From Thermoplasmata archaeon (GTDB taxonomy: Archaea > Thermoplasmatota > B47-G6 > B47-G6B > 47-G6): DNA of 7,129 nt. Below are positions 1 through 6,110 of this stretch, piece by piece (position 1 is the stretch's first letter; the number at the start of each line of letters is the position of its first letter). The notes below the pieces were generated by a model. That model was not told the origin of the DNA, did no database searches, and worked only from the letters and a program-made list of their open reading frames with translations. A program made the position numbers and the translations under genes. The stretch covers positions 1 through 7,129 of the forward strand of contig QMTT01000039.1 in the NCBI GenBank assembly GCA_003663565.1, written 5' to 3'.

Positions 1-383
1 CTCCACCAGGAGTTCCTGGTATACAAGAAGCATTACCTCTTATGTTAGTTTTCGTAAAAGAGGGAATAATACGGATAGAAGATCTCATGACAATGTACTC
101 TTATACACCCGCTTTGATAACTGGATTAAAAGGCTTAAAGGGGACACTAGAGCCTGGGGCATATGCTGACTTTCTCGTAATAGACCTTGGAAACGAAGTC
201 CGTATAAGGGAGGAAATGATATTGTATAAGTGTGGATGGACACTATACAAAAGGCTTAGAGCAATATTCCCAAGTTATGTGTTCATTAGGGGAGAGCCAC
301 TCGTAGAGAACGGTGAAGTGAACGAAGAGCCTGGATTTGGAAAATACGTCTACTCAAAGGACTTCAAGCCGTTTATGATATGA
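1..383 (+). CDS. pyrC: Dihydroorotase-family cyclic amidohydrolase, C-terminal part (partial)
   Basis: The reading frame is open from the window edge (first full codon at 3) to TGA at 381-383, giving 126 residues of a longer protein. The fragment starts PPGVPGIQEALPLML, which matches the conserved late stretch of class I dihydroorotases (usually G-x-PGLE-ALPLLL). It continues with a TPAxxxGL segment, then LEPGAYADFLVIDL, the typical return to the small beta domain of amidohydrolases, and ends with CGW...VFIRGEPLVENGE, the usual C-terminal beta-strand block. The metal-binding HxH and other catalytic residues lie upstream and cannot be checked. Family role: reversible cyclisation of carbamoyl-aspartate to dihydroorotate in cytoplasmic pyrimidine synthesis. 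Allantoinase or hydantoinase are less likely alternatives. The next gene begins 10 bp downstream, so co-transcription is likely. Confidence 0.8.
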   Translation, partial: PPGVPGIQEALPLMLVFVKEGIIRIEDLMTMYSYTPALITGLKGLKGTLEPGAYADFLVIDLGNEVRIREEMILYKCGWTLYKRLRAIFPSYVFIRGEPLVENGEVNEEPGFGKYVYSKDFKPFMI

Positions 384-393
384 GGGACAGAGA

Positions 394-2280
394 ATGAAGA
401 CTTCGTCCACGAGTTTGACGAAAAAGGGAATCTCATTAGTATTACTCATTCTTATGTTCCTGGAAGTATTAGCACCGGTGATATCCGCTCAGGAGCACGA
501 GAAGATCCTCATCGGGAAGTCAGAGATATACATATTAGGAGCCTCTGAGGATTCTTCAGGGAGAAAATACGGAACATATTCAAAACTCATCGTTGAAGTG
601 TATCGTATTATGAATGGAAAAACCGGAGGAAAAGTATACATAAATGCTATGCCAGTCCCAGACAAGATGTTTTACACCTCTGCAATAATAGCATCAAGAG
701 TTGCCTCAATCATAACGGGATACGCGTTCTATAGCCTTGAGTTTCATTATGAAGTAGCCAGTTCAAGTGTGAGCATAGAAGGCCCATCAGCTGGTGCTGC
801 AATGGCAGTAGCAGCGGTCTCCGCAATATGGAACATGAGCCTTCCCAAGGACATACTAATAACTGGAATGCTCCTTCCAGGAGGAATTATAGGCCCTGTA
901 GGATCATTAAAAGAAAAAGTAGAAGCCGCTAAAGCGCTTAACTGTAGGTATCTGCTAGTACCTTACGGACAATCTGAGACTCTCATTAAGACATCAGAAG
1001 GATATGTCAAGCTTAGAGACTACGCTGAGGCCCTTGGAATACAAATCATAGATGTCCTCACGATAGAAGAAGCTCTCAAAGAAATGCTTGGAATAACTTT
1101 ACCAAGCACTAATACGAGCCTTATGACAGAATATAGTGACAAGACCTTAAGGGGTTACCTCATAAAGTCCGTTAATGACGACATTAACCATATAGACTCC
1201 ATCAAAACAGCTCTTCAGCAGATACCAAGCGATAAACCACTGCCCGAACACATAATGTCTTACGTAAATGATTTCTTAAAGGAATTCAACACCACGTTCT
1301 CTGAGGGAACAAGACTTGCTGAAAATGGCGATTATTACTCAGCACTCAGTAAGCTCTTTCAGGCAAGTATTTATCTAAGGGCTGTGTATTACATCCGCAA
1401 GTACTATACTAGTGAGTATCCTCCCGCAACGTTGGGCGAAATACATAGCGAAGTTCTGAAAAAGTTATCTGAAGTAGAAGATATCATAAATACAAATATG
1501 GGTAATAAAATCAAACTTTCTTTGGATGAGTTTTATAGACTCGGTGCTGTTGAGTTCAGACTATTAGAGGCTGAGTATTATCTCAAACTCTTTAACAGTA
1601 CGGTTACATATCCCGAAAATATTCCCGAGGCATTATATTATCTCGCTTTTGCATATGAACGAGCAAGGACTGCCATATGGTGGTACAATATACCAGAAAG
1701 TTCTGAATGTAATATTACTGTGGATTCTTATGCAATTGCTGAAGAAAGCCTTGCATACGCACAATCAATGATCGAGTTCCTCAATAACATTGGAGGATCT
1801 TCACAGGAGATAAACACATTGAAAGAGTACCTGTGGAGCGCTTATAGGTCATTAGAAAAAAGATACTACCCTGGCACGTTTTTCACTGCTACGGCAATAA
1901 TATCAACTGTAAGCCTCGTAATGTATAAGATGTACATATCAGCAGAGTATCTTACAGGAGTTTCAGATGCCCTTCAGAACCTTTTGGAATCTATAGTACA
2001 AAAGATGAGATACAATCCTCACTTCATAGTCCTCTCACGACTGGAGTATGGTAAAGTCCTTAAGCAGACAGACGTGGATTCTTCAATATATATGTTCCTT
2101 GAAGGAGTGATTCTGTCTACGGTTTCCAGCACTGAAGGGCAAACAATAATAATAGAAGAGAACACGACAGAGAACGGTGTTGAGATAAATGTCGAGAGAG
2201 GAATACGCAGTGAGATATTCTTTATAATCGGACTAATAGCGGGGATAGTCATTGGCATTACTTTACTCTCTAAGGATTAG
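394..2280 (+). CDS. Secreted, membrane-anchored archaeal Lon-like serine protease
   Basis: A 628-residue protein. Residues 1-32 look like a signal peptide: KK at 10-11, a hydrophobic core at 12-30 and a likely cut after A32. Residues about 38-235 are a Lon-type (S16-like) proteolytic domain. The catalytic serine motif EGPSAGAAM places Ser132, and LLPGGIIGPVGSLKEKVEAA places Lys173. The 41-residue spacing is close to that of bacterial Lon (Ser679/Lys722). No AAA+ ATPase domain is present. Residues about 240-600 are a long, mostly helical region of unknown function. Residues 608-625 form one hydrophobic helix followed by SKD, a likely C-terminal membrane anchor. The protease domain would then face outside the cell. 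It resembles the ATPase-free archaeal serine proteases of COG1750. Substrates are unknown. The ATG at 394 sits 10 bp after the upstream stop, with a weak GAGGG ribosome site. Its 3' end overlaps the convergent Mrp gene by 11 bp. Confidence 0.87.
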   Translation: MKTSSTSLTKKGISLVLLILMFLEVLAPVISAQEHEKILIGKSEIYILGASEDSSGRKYGTYSKLIVEVYRIMNGKTGGKVYINAMPVPDKMFYTSAIIASRVASIITGYAFYSLEFHYEVASSSVSIEGPSAGAAMAVAAVSAIWNMSLPKDILITGMLLPGGIIGPVGSLKEKVEAAKALNCRYLLVPYGQSETLIKTSEGYVKLRDYAEALGIQIIDVLTIEEALKEMLGITLPSTNTSLMTEYSDKTLRGYLIKSVNDDINHIDSIKTALQQIPSDKPLPEHIMSYVNDFLKEFNTTFSEGTRLAENGDYYSALSKLFQASIYLRAVYYIRKYYTSEYPPATLGEIHSEVLKKLSEVEDIINTNMGNKIKLSLDEFYRLGAVEFRLLEAEYYLKLFNSTVTYPENIPEALYYLAFAYERARTAIWWYNIPESSECNITVDSYAIAEESLAYAQSMIEFLNNIGGSSQEINTLKEYLWSAYRSLEKRYYPGTFFTATAIISTVSLVMYKMYISAEYLTGVSDALQNLLESIVQKMRYNPHFIVLSRLEYGKVLKQTDVDSSIYMFLEGVILSTVSSTEGQTIIIEENTTENGVEINVERGIRSEIFFIIGLIAGIVIGITLLSKD

Positions 2281-3118
2281 TTTCGCCCCCACCCTTAGCC
2301 TCTTTTAGGTTTTCCAAGATTTCCCTAGCAATGTTCTCAAAGAGATGTCCTATATCTGTGCTCTCTAAAGTTTCGAGAAGTTTTCCATTGTCAGCAGCCT
2401 CTATAAGCTCTGGAACTAAAGGTACTTCACCAACAAATTTTGCATTCATTTTTTCAGCAAGCTCTCTTGCACGGCCTCTGCCATAGAGATCTATTTCATG
2501 TCCACATTTTGGACATTTAAGATAAGACATATTTTCAATGACATACACGTTCTTTATCCCAAGATTTCTTGCCATAACTATACTTCTTTGAGCATCCATG
2601 AGTGCTATCCTTTGCGGAGTAGTAACAACAACGGCACTATGCGGTTCGAAGTCTGTGAGAGCTGTTATAGCCTCATCTCCAGTCCCAGGAGGTAAATCAG
2701 CAATCAAGAAATCTAACTCACCCCATCTTACGTCCTTTATGAACTGCCTGACAGCAGTAGTTCTAAGGGGACCTCTCCAGATCACTGGTTGGCCTTCTGG
2801 AAGTATTAAACCCAATGAAACTAGCTTTATTCCCTTAACCTCTACGGGTATTATCTCATTGTTTTCTCCGTAGAGTGGCTCCATAGCTCCTATCATCTTA
2901 AATATATTAGGTCCTGTGATATCAGCGTCTAGAATTCCTGTTTTTCCAATCTTTGAGAAACCGTATGCTAATCCTGCCGATATCGTACTCTTACCGACCC
3001 CACCCTTTCCAGAATATACAACGATTCTCCACTTTATCTTTGAGAGCTTCTCCTTGATCTGTTGTTTCTCTTTTTCAATTCTGTCCATAAGTGAAGACTT
3101 CTCTATCCTGGTTGTCAA
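2270..3118 (-). CDS. Mrp/NBP35-family iron-sulfur cluster carrier ATPase
   Basis: A P-loop ATPase of the Mrp/NBP35 (ApbC) family. These proteins act in the cytoplasm to bind an Fe-S cluster and pass it to apo-proteins. With a TTG start at 3118 it has 282 residues. The deviant Walker A SGKGGVGKST lies at 36-45, with the signature lysine K38 and K43. Walker B is ILDADITGPN near 62-71, switch II is DLPPGTGDE near 141-149, and KCPKCGHEIDLYGRG carries the cluster-binding pair C202 and C205. All family hallmarks are present. An upstream GTG at 3133 would add five residues, but it lacks a ribosome site. A perfect GGAGGTG at 3125-3131 lies 6 nt before the TTG, so TTG is preferred. There is no N-terminal DUF59 or ferredoxin-like domain. 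The stop at 2270-2272 lies inside the 3' end of the convergent protease gene. Confidence 0.92.
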   Translation of the reverse strand: MTTRIEKSSLMDRIEKEKQQIKEKLSKIKWRIVVYSGKGGVGKSTISAGLAYGFSKIGKTGILDADITGPNIFKMIGAMEPLYGENNEIIPVEVKGIKLVSLGLILPEGQPVIWRGPLRTTAVRQFIKDVRWGELDFLIADLPPGTGDEAITALTDFEPHSAVVVTTPQRIALMDAQRSIVMARNLGIKNVYVIENMSYLKCPKCGHEIDLYGRGRARELAEKMNAKFVGEVPLVPELIEAADNGKLLETLESTDIGHLFENIAREILENLKEAKGGGETNP

Positions 3119-3124
3119 AAGTAA

Positions 3125-3131
3125 CACCTCC
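3125..3131 (-). promoter_or_regulatory. Shine-Dalgarno site deciding the Mrp start
   Basis: Reading the minus strand, GGAGGTG is a perfect complement of the archaeal 16S 3' end. It is followed by six bases and TTG at 3118-3116. The site overlaps the first codons of the longer GTG-initiated frame, which argues against that longer frame. Confidence 0.7.
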
Positions 3132-3179
3132 ACAATGAGACCGCTTGAATATCCTCCTAAGAAACATGCATGTTCACTT

Positions 3180-3196
3180 TAAAATATTAAATTCCC
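3180..3196 (-). promoter_or_regulatory. Putative TATA box for the Mrp gene
   Basis: On the minus strand GGGAATTTAATATTTTA contains an A/T-rich box A with a purine-rich stretch just upstream. Transcription would start about 25 bp further on, near 3160, giving a 5' leader of roughly 40 nt before the TTG start. Assigned by pattern and distance only. Confidence 0.45.
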
Positions 3197-3223
3197 ATAT
3201 ATGAGCACACTCCCATTTAATAT
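3184..3223. repeat. 9-bp inverted repeat in the Mrp upstream region
   Basis: ATATTAAAT at 3184-3192 and ATTTAATAT at 3215-3223 are perfect reverse complements separated by 22 bp. The left arm is part of the likely Mrp TATA box. The right arm read on the plus strand is also TATA-like and would aim transcription toward the hairpins at 3255-3354. It could be a pair of divergent promoters, a regulator binding site, or a chance A/T-rich match. Confidence 0.45.
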
Positions 3224-3254
3224 CGGAATCCTGCACCTCTTGTAAGCATGTGAT

Positions 3255-3274
3255 ATGCTCTCGCTTGAGAGCAT
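3255..3274. repeat. Perfect hairpin with 8-bp stem and 4-base loop
   Basis: ATGCTCTC at 3255-3262 pairs perfectly with GAGAGCAT at 3267-3274 around the loop GCTT. It lies in a non-coding spacer between the divergent Mrp gene and the tRNA gene. No T-run follows, so it does not look like a terminator. An alternative pairing exists between AGCAT at 3245-3249 and ATGCT at 3255-3259. Confidence 0.6.
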
Positions 3275-3287
3275 GGGGGTCTGTCTG

Positions 3288-3354
3288 TCGTGAGCATCAA
3301 TCTGAATGGAAGATCCTTCGTTCACAAACACTCATAAAAGCTCACGATGGATCT
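3288..3354. repeat. Interleaved inverted repeats upstream of the tRNA promoter
   Basis: TCGTGAGC at 3288-3295 is the perfect reverse complement of GCTCACGA at 3340-3347. AGATCC at 3311-3316 is the reverse complement of GGATCT at 3349-3354. The arms alternate, so both pairings together would form a pseudoknot. No coding frame is supported here. Whether it is a structured RNA, a protein site or chance is not decidable from one sequence. Confidence 0.4.
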
Positions 3355-3373
3355 ACACTTAAAACATGACCAA

Positions 3374-3388
3374 ATATTTATAAATATT
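3374..3388 (+). promoter_or_regulatory. TATA box of the initiator tRNA gene
   Basis: The A/T-rich core TTTATAAAT at 3377-3385 is a good archaeal box A. Start of transcription is expected near 3405-3410, which leaves a short 5' leader of about 10-15 nt for RNase P to remove before the mature 5' end at 3420. Confidence 0.7.
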
Positions 3389-3419
3389 GACTAAAGTAGT
3401 ATTGATGTGCAGCGAAGAT

Positions 3420-3497
3420 AGCGGGGTGGGGTAGCCAGGTTATCCCGCGGGGCTCATAACCCCGAGGTCCCCGGTTCAAATCCGGGCCCCGCTACCA
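3420..3497 (+). tRNA. Initiator tRNA-Met (CAU), CCA encoded
   Basis: The cloverleaf can be read directly. The acceptor stem AGCGGGG pairs with CCCCGCT, followed by discriminator A and an encoded CCA at 3495-3497. The D-arm GGG pairs with CCC. The anticodon stem CGGGG/CCCCG encloses the loop CTCATAA with anticodon CAT. The T-arm CCCGG/CCGGG encloses TTCAAAT. Two features mark it as the initiator and not the elongator: the first pair is A1-U72, and the anticodon stem carries the three consecutive G-C pairs (GGG:CCC next to the loop) needed for start-site use on the small ribosomal subunit. No intron is present. Its product is charged with methionine and delivered by aIF2 to start translation. 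Confidence 0.95.
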
Positions 3498-3510
3498 ATA
3501 TTTTATTCTC
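3498..3510 (+). terminator. Possible T-rich terminator after the tRNA
   Basis: The CCA is followed by ATATTTTATTCTC, including TTTTATT at 3501-3507. Archaeal polymerase often stops at short T-runs without a hairpin. The run is short, so this is only suggestive. Confidence 0.35.
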
Positions 3511-3573
3511 GTTACGACATTATTTATTAGACATGTGACATACGTGTTCTTAATATCTATCAAAAGTATCAAA

Positions 3574-3587
3574 ACTATTATAAATCG
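3574..3587 (+). promoter_or_regulatory. TATA box of the PUA-rfcL-trm112 gene run
   Basis: TATTATAAAT at 3576-3585 is a good box A. Transcription would begin near 3605-3610, giving a leader of about 50 nt before the ATG at 3656. No other good TATA box is seen before the PUA, RFC-L or Trm112-like genes, so this one probably serves the run. The rest of the 158-bp spacer shows no gene. Confidence 0.55.
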
Positions 3588-3655
3588 CTATTAGAAAAGG
3601 TGTTATTAGAGGTTCCTGTATAGTGTCTCTACTACTGTTGGGGTTGATGTAGAAG

Positions 3656-4183
3656 ATGAAGCTTAGGAGAAGGCATGTTCTATCAAAGAGAGATCTGAAA
3701 AAGCTCTCAAGGATCATCAAAGAATACTGGGATATAGACCTTATGGACTACGACACGACGTGGGAAATAGGTGATTTAGATAAGCACTCTATAATTTTAG
3801 AAGATGGTATTCCAATGTTCATAATAACGAGACATGAAAAATACGGGGAAATAATAGTACCTACAATAGTATTTCTTATTAGGCACAACATATCCAAGAA
3901 GTACGTGATCGTTGACAGCGGTGCAGTTCCTTATATCAGCAGAGGAGCAGATGTTATGCGTCCTGGCATTGTAGACTGTGACAAAAGCATAAAGATAGGA
4001 GATATTGTTTATATTAAAGGAGAAAATAGACAAAACCCCATAGGGGTTGGTATAGCACTCATGAGCTGTGAGGAAATGCTGACCAAGGAAAAAGGTAAGG
4101 CCGTTGAGGTTATTCATTTTATAAATGATGATATAATGGTTCTTATTAGGAGAACTCTAGAAAACATAAAGGCACGCACTTGA
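3656..4183 (+). CDS. PUA-domain RNA-binding protein, Tma20/MCT-1-like
   Basis: A 175-residue cytoplasmic protein. Residues 1-80 fit the pre-PUA region (basic KLRRRHVLSKRD start, then alternating strands). Residues 82-160 are a PUA domain with its landmark run: KYVIVDSGAVPYISRGADVM, then RPGI near 102-105, a GDIVYIKGE strand near 115-123, IGVGIALMS near 129-137, and the closing GKAVEVIHFINDDI. The same order occurs in eukaryotic MCT-1/Tma20 and archaeal COG2016 proteins, which associate with ribosomes. MCT-1 with DENR promotes initiator tRNA placement and ribosome recycling; a similar role here is inference. An in-frame stop at 3650-3652 fixes ATG 3656 as the first possible ATG. The ribosome site is poor (GGGGTTGAT upstream). 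The initiator tRNA gene lies 158 bp upstream and rfcL begins 20 bp downstream. TGT/ArcTGT-type PUA enzymes are excluded because no catalytic domain is present. Confidence 0.87.
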   Translation: MKLRRRHVLSKRDLKKLSRIIKEYWDIDLMDYDTTWEIGDLDKHSIILEDGIPMFIITRHEKYGEIIVPTIVFLIRHNISKKYVIVDSGAVPYISRGADVMRPGIVDCDKSIKIGDIVYIKGENRQNPIGVGIALMSCEEMLTKEKGKAVEVIHFINDDIMVLIRRTLENIKART

Positions 4184-4203
4184 CGCTTATCTAGGGGATT
4201 CAG

Positions 4204-5667
4204 ATGGATGCACGTCCACTTGATTGGACTGAGAAGTATAGGCCGAAGTCACTTGATGGGATAATAGGCAACAGGAAAGCTATAGAAATCATTAAGCAAT
4301 GGGCTTATAAGTGGGCTAAAGGCATACCTAAAGAGAAGAAAGGGCTCCTTATATATGGCCGTCCAGGGACTGGGAAGACTAGTGCAGCGTTAGCTCTAGC
4401 GCATGATATGGGATGGAATTATCTTGAACTGAACGCATCAGACACGAGAAATTATAGGGCAATAAGAGATATCCTAGGAGGAGCGTCAACTTCCTCAGCA
4501 CTTTTTGGTACTGGGAGTCAGATCACACTAATAATACTTGATGAAGTGGACAATATGGCATCGAGGTTCGACATAGGCGGATGGTCCACGATCTTACAGT
4601 TCCTCGAGATCACACGACAACCGATAGTATTAATAGCAAATGATTTCTGGAACGGTGTTGTTCCAAATCTTAAGATACCATTAAACAAGTTTTATAGGCT
4701 ATGTGAGATCGTACAGTTTTATCCACCACCCTATAAAGCAGCAAAGGCATATCTAATAAACATCCTTAAAAAAGAGGGTATTGGTTTTGAGGAGGAGGCT
4801 ATCGATCTCATACTTAAAAAGAACATAGTCGAAAACGAGAACGTAGATCTAAGAGGTGCAATAAGAGACCTTCAAGCAGTTGCACTTGGAAAGAGAAGAA
4901 TAACAGTAAAAGATGCCGAACTTGTGGGTTGGAGAGATCGTGAAGCGAACATATTCCAAACGTTGGGAATCATATTTACAGCGAGGAATTTCAGACGAGC
5001 ATGGCTTGCTGCTCTTAGAGTTAACATGACACCAGACGAACTCCTTGAATGGCTTACAGAAAATGTTCCCAAAATATACACTGACCCAGAAGACCTAGCA
5101 TTGGCTTATGACTTCCTTTCTAGGGCAGATGTATTCCTCGGAAGAAGTATAAGGAGACAAGCTTACAGTCTATGGGCATACGCCACAGAGCTTATGTCTG
5201 GGGGTGTGTCGATAGCTCGAAGAAACACGTCTGCAAAAGGCTCATGGAAAATAACATCTTCCTCTTGGAAGAAGACATATTTATCCGTTAAGGGAGATCT
5301 TGACCTTATTAAGTCTGCAGCAATAAAGCTAAGACATGTCCTACATTCTGGATGGAAAGAATTCATAAGAGAAGACTTACCATATTTGAGACTTATATGT
5401 AAAAAGAACCCTAAAGTCTTAGCATCCCTCATAGCATTTGGTAACCTTACCAAAGAAGAAGCTGCAGCGATTGTCGACGAGGATGTGAGTAGTCCTATAG
5501 TTAAGGAAGCGTGGGAGATCAAAAGCCAAATAAAGGATGAAATTGTAAAAGAAATGCACAAAGTAGAGACCAAAAAGGGGGAGAAAGAAGAAACTCACAA
5601 GGAAAAGAAGACTCCAAAAAAGACACCCAAGAAGAAGATTAAACCAAAAACTCTCTTCGATATGTGA
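4204..5667 (+). CDS. rfcL: Replication factor C large subunit (clamp loader)
   Basis: A 487-residue AAA+ protein, usual length for archaeal RFC-L. With four RFC small subunits it opens the PCNA ring and loads it on primed DNA. The start PLDWTEKYRPKSLDGIIGN is the RFC box at the N-terminus. Walker A GRPGTGKT lies at 52-59, Walker B LIILDEVDNM at 109-118, and the sensor 1 segment VLIANDFW carries Asn146. Residues about 240-440 correspond to the helical collar domain. The tail after about 450 is a charged Lys/Glu low-complexity stretch. It ends in KTLFDM, which resembles the PCNA-binding peptide of other RFC-L proteins (such as TLFDF) but lacks the usual leading Gln and the last aromatic residue. 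A ribosome site AGGGGATT at 4193-4200 precedes ATG 4204. The gene is in line with the PUA and Trm112-like genes. The usual partner rfcS is not beside it in this window. Confidence 0.95.
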   Translation: MDARPLDWTEKYRPKSLDGIIGNRKAIEIIKQWAYKWAKGIPKEKKGLLIYGRPGTGKTSAALALAHDMGWNYLELNASDTRNYRAIRDILGGASTSSALFGTGSQITLIILDEVDNMASRFDIGGWSTILQFLEITRQPIVLIANDFWNGVVPNLKIPLNKFYRLCEIVQFYPPPYKAAKAYLINILKKEGIGFEEEAIDLILKKNIVENENVDLRGAIRDLQAVALGKRRITVKDAELVGWRDREANIFQTLGIIFTARNFRRAWLAALRVNMTPDELLEWLTENVPKIYTDPEDLALAYDFLSRADVFLGRSIRRQAYSLWAYATELMSGGVSIARRNTSAKGSWKITSSSWKKTYLSVKGDLDLIKSAAIKLRHVLHSGWKEFIREDLPYLRLICKKNPKVLASLIAFGNLTKEEAAAIVDEDVSSPIVKEAWEIKSQIKDEIVKEMHKVETKKGEKEETHKEKKTPKKTPKKKIKPKTLFDM

Positions 5668-5679
5668 CAATCCTACTTT

Positions 5680-5688
5680 GGAGGTGAT
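5680..5688 (+). promoter_or_regulatory. Strong Shine-Dalgarno site for the GTG-start Trm112-like gene
   Basis: GGAGGTGAT is fully complementary to the archaeal 16S 3' end and lies three bases before the GTG at 5692. It supports the GTG as the real start in the short gap after rfcL. Confidence 0.75.
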
Positions 5689-5691
5689 CTC

Positions 5692-5886
5692 GTGAGAAGA
5701 AAACTCCTTGAGCTACTGATGTGCCCACTATGTGAAGGATCCCTTGAGCTTATAGTACATAAAGAAGAGGACGGGGACATAATAGAGGGATTTCTGATAT
5801 GTAAAAGGTGCAACGTGAAGTTTCCCATAAAGGAAGGCATCGTTGACATGCGAGAGGCTGCCAAGTACATCGAGAACATGGAGTAA
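5692..5886 (+). CDS. Trm112-like small zinc protein, methyltransferase activator
   Basis: A 64-residue protein starting at GTG. It has two cysteine pairs, C11-P-L-C14 and C37-K-R-C40, in a zinc-ribbon arrangement. The order is LLELLMCPLCEGSLEL, then a strand with IIEGFLICKRCNVKFPIKEGIVDM. This matches Trm112/UPF0434 proteins, whose hallmark is the final FPI-x-x-GI-DM segment. In eukaryotes and archaea Trm112 binds and stabilises several SAM-dependent methyltransferases that modify tRNA, rRNA and release factor. No partner methyltransferase gene is seen in this window. The gene is 24 bp downstream of rfcL and very likely in the same transcript. The length is normal for the archaeal family. Certainty is high for the fold and moderate for the exact partner role. 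Confidence 0.87.
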   Translation: MRRKLLELLMCPLCEGSLELIVHKEEDGDIIEGFLICKRCNVKFPIKEGIVDMREAAKYIENME

Positions 5887-6058
5887 TGGCAATTTCTGAA
5901 CACAAAATTATAAATAATTGTATTCGAATATCTTTAAAAGTGTTGATTCGATTTTGCTCCACTTAAGGTTCTTTGGTGTAAAGATCCTTTATGGGGTATC
6001 ATATGTGCACATGTGCGTCAGTGATCGTCGCACAATTGTTTGACAAAGTTGATCCAAG
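5887..6058. other. Non-coding stretch with orphan TATA box and palindromes
   Basis: No convincing gene is seen. A good TATA-like element, AATTATAAATAA, lies at 5906-5917 with no start codon and ribosome site behind it; a second weaker one (CTTTAAAAG) is at 5932-5940. Dense short palindromes lie at 6003-6034: ATGTGCACAT at 6003-6012, CACATGTG at 6008-6015, and a 6-bp stem TGTGCG/CGCACA at 6012-6017 and 6029-6034. A plus-strand frame can be read from about 5950 to 6042, but it resembles no family known to me. It may be the degraded left side of the transposon relic that follows, or a small RNA locus. Confidence 0.4.
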
Positions 6059-6078
6059 CTTCGCCCCTTAGGGCGGAG
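6059..6078. repeat. Hairpin with a motif shared with the tnpB tail
   Basis: CTTCGCCC and GGGCGGAG form an 8-bp stem (one G-T pair) around the loop CTTA. The 13-mer CCCCTTAGGGCGG at 6064-6076 is repeated exactly at 6194-6206 inside the tnpB 3'-end remnant. The first copy may be a second degraded transposon tail or an end structure of the same element. Confidence 0.5.
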
Positions 6079-6080
6079 TA

Positions 6081-6093
6081 ACATTTAAAAATA
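6081..6093 (+). promoter_or_regulatory. TATA-like element before the tnpB-tail RNA fold
   Basis: ACATTTAAAAATA contains TTTAAAAAT at 6084-6092. A start about 25 bp downstream, near 6110-6118, would lie just before the structured segment. Low certainty, because such A/T runs are common here. Confidence 0.35.
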
Positions 6094-6110
6094 TCGAACA
6101 CTCCATTGTA

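Noticed and set aside
2019..2258. Minus-strand open frame inside the protease gene
   Set aside because: It lies fully opposite a gene with clear protease and membrane-anchor features, shows no family motif, and has no ribosome site.
2598..3182. Plus-strand open frames opposite the Mrp gene
   Set aside because: They are antisense shadows of a strongly conserved ATPase; their Pro/Ser-rich content follows from the opposite strand's codons.
3240..3360. Box C/D guide RNA
   Set aside because: I found no proper box C (RTGATGA) and box D (CTGA) pairs at the right spacing on either strand.
3473..3497. tRNA 3' end as an integration (att) site
   Set aside because: No second copy of the tRNA 3' end is present in the window and no integrase gene lies nearby; the serine recombinase relic is of the IS607 type, which does not target tRNA genes.
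3420..3497. Elongator tRNA-Met or tRNA-Ile (modified CAU)
   Set aside because: The A1-U72 pair and three G-C pairs next to the anticodon loop are initiator features that elongator tRNAs with CAU lack.
3797..4117. Minus-strand open frame opposite the PUA gene
   Set aside because: Rich in Tyr, Asn and Cys with no family resemblance; a shadow of the PUA frame.
5163..5670. Two minus-strand open frames opposite the end of rfcL
   Set aside because: One is Ser/Leu-rich and one Phe/Leu-rich because they read the complement of Lys- and Glu-rich codons; no ribosome site or motif.
5673..5962. Minus-strand open frames opposite the Trm112-like gene
   Set aside because: The plus-strand gene has a full zinc ribbon and an ideal ribosome site; the minus frames have neither.
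5950..6042. Short plus-strand peptide frame before the transposon relic
   Set aside because: No ribosome site, no good start codon and no recognisable similarity; it overlaps the palindromes.
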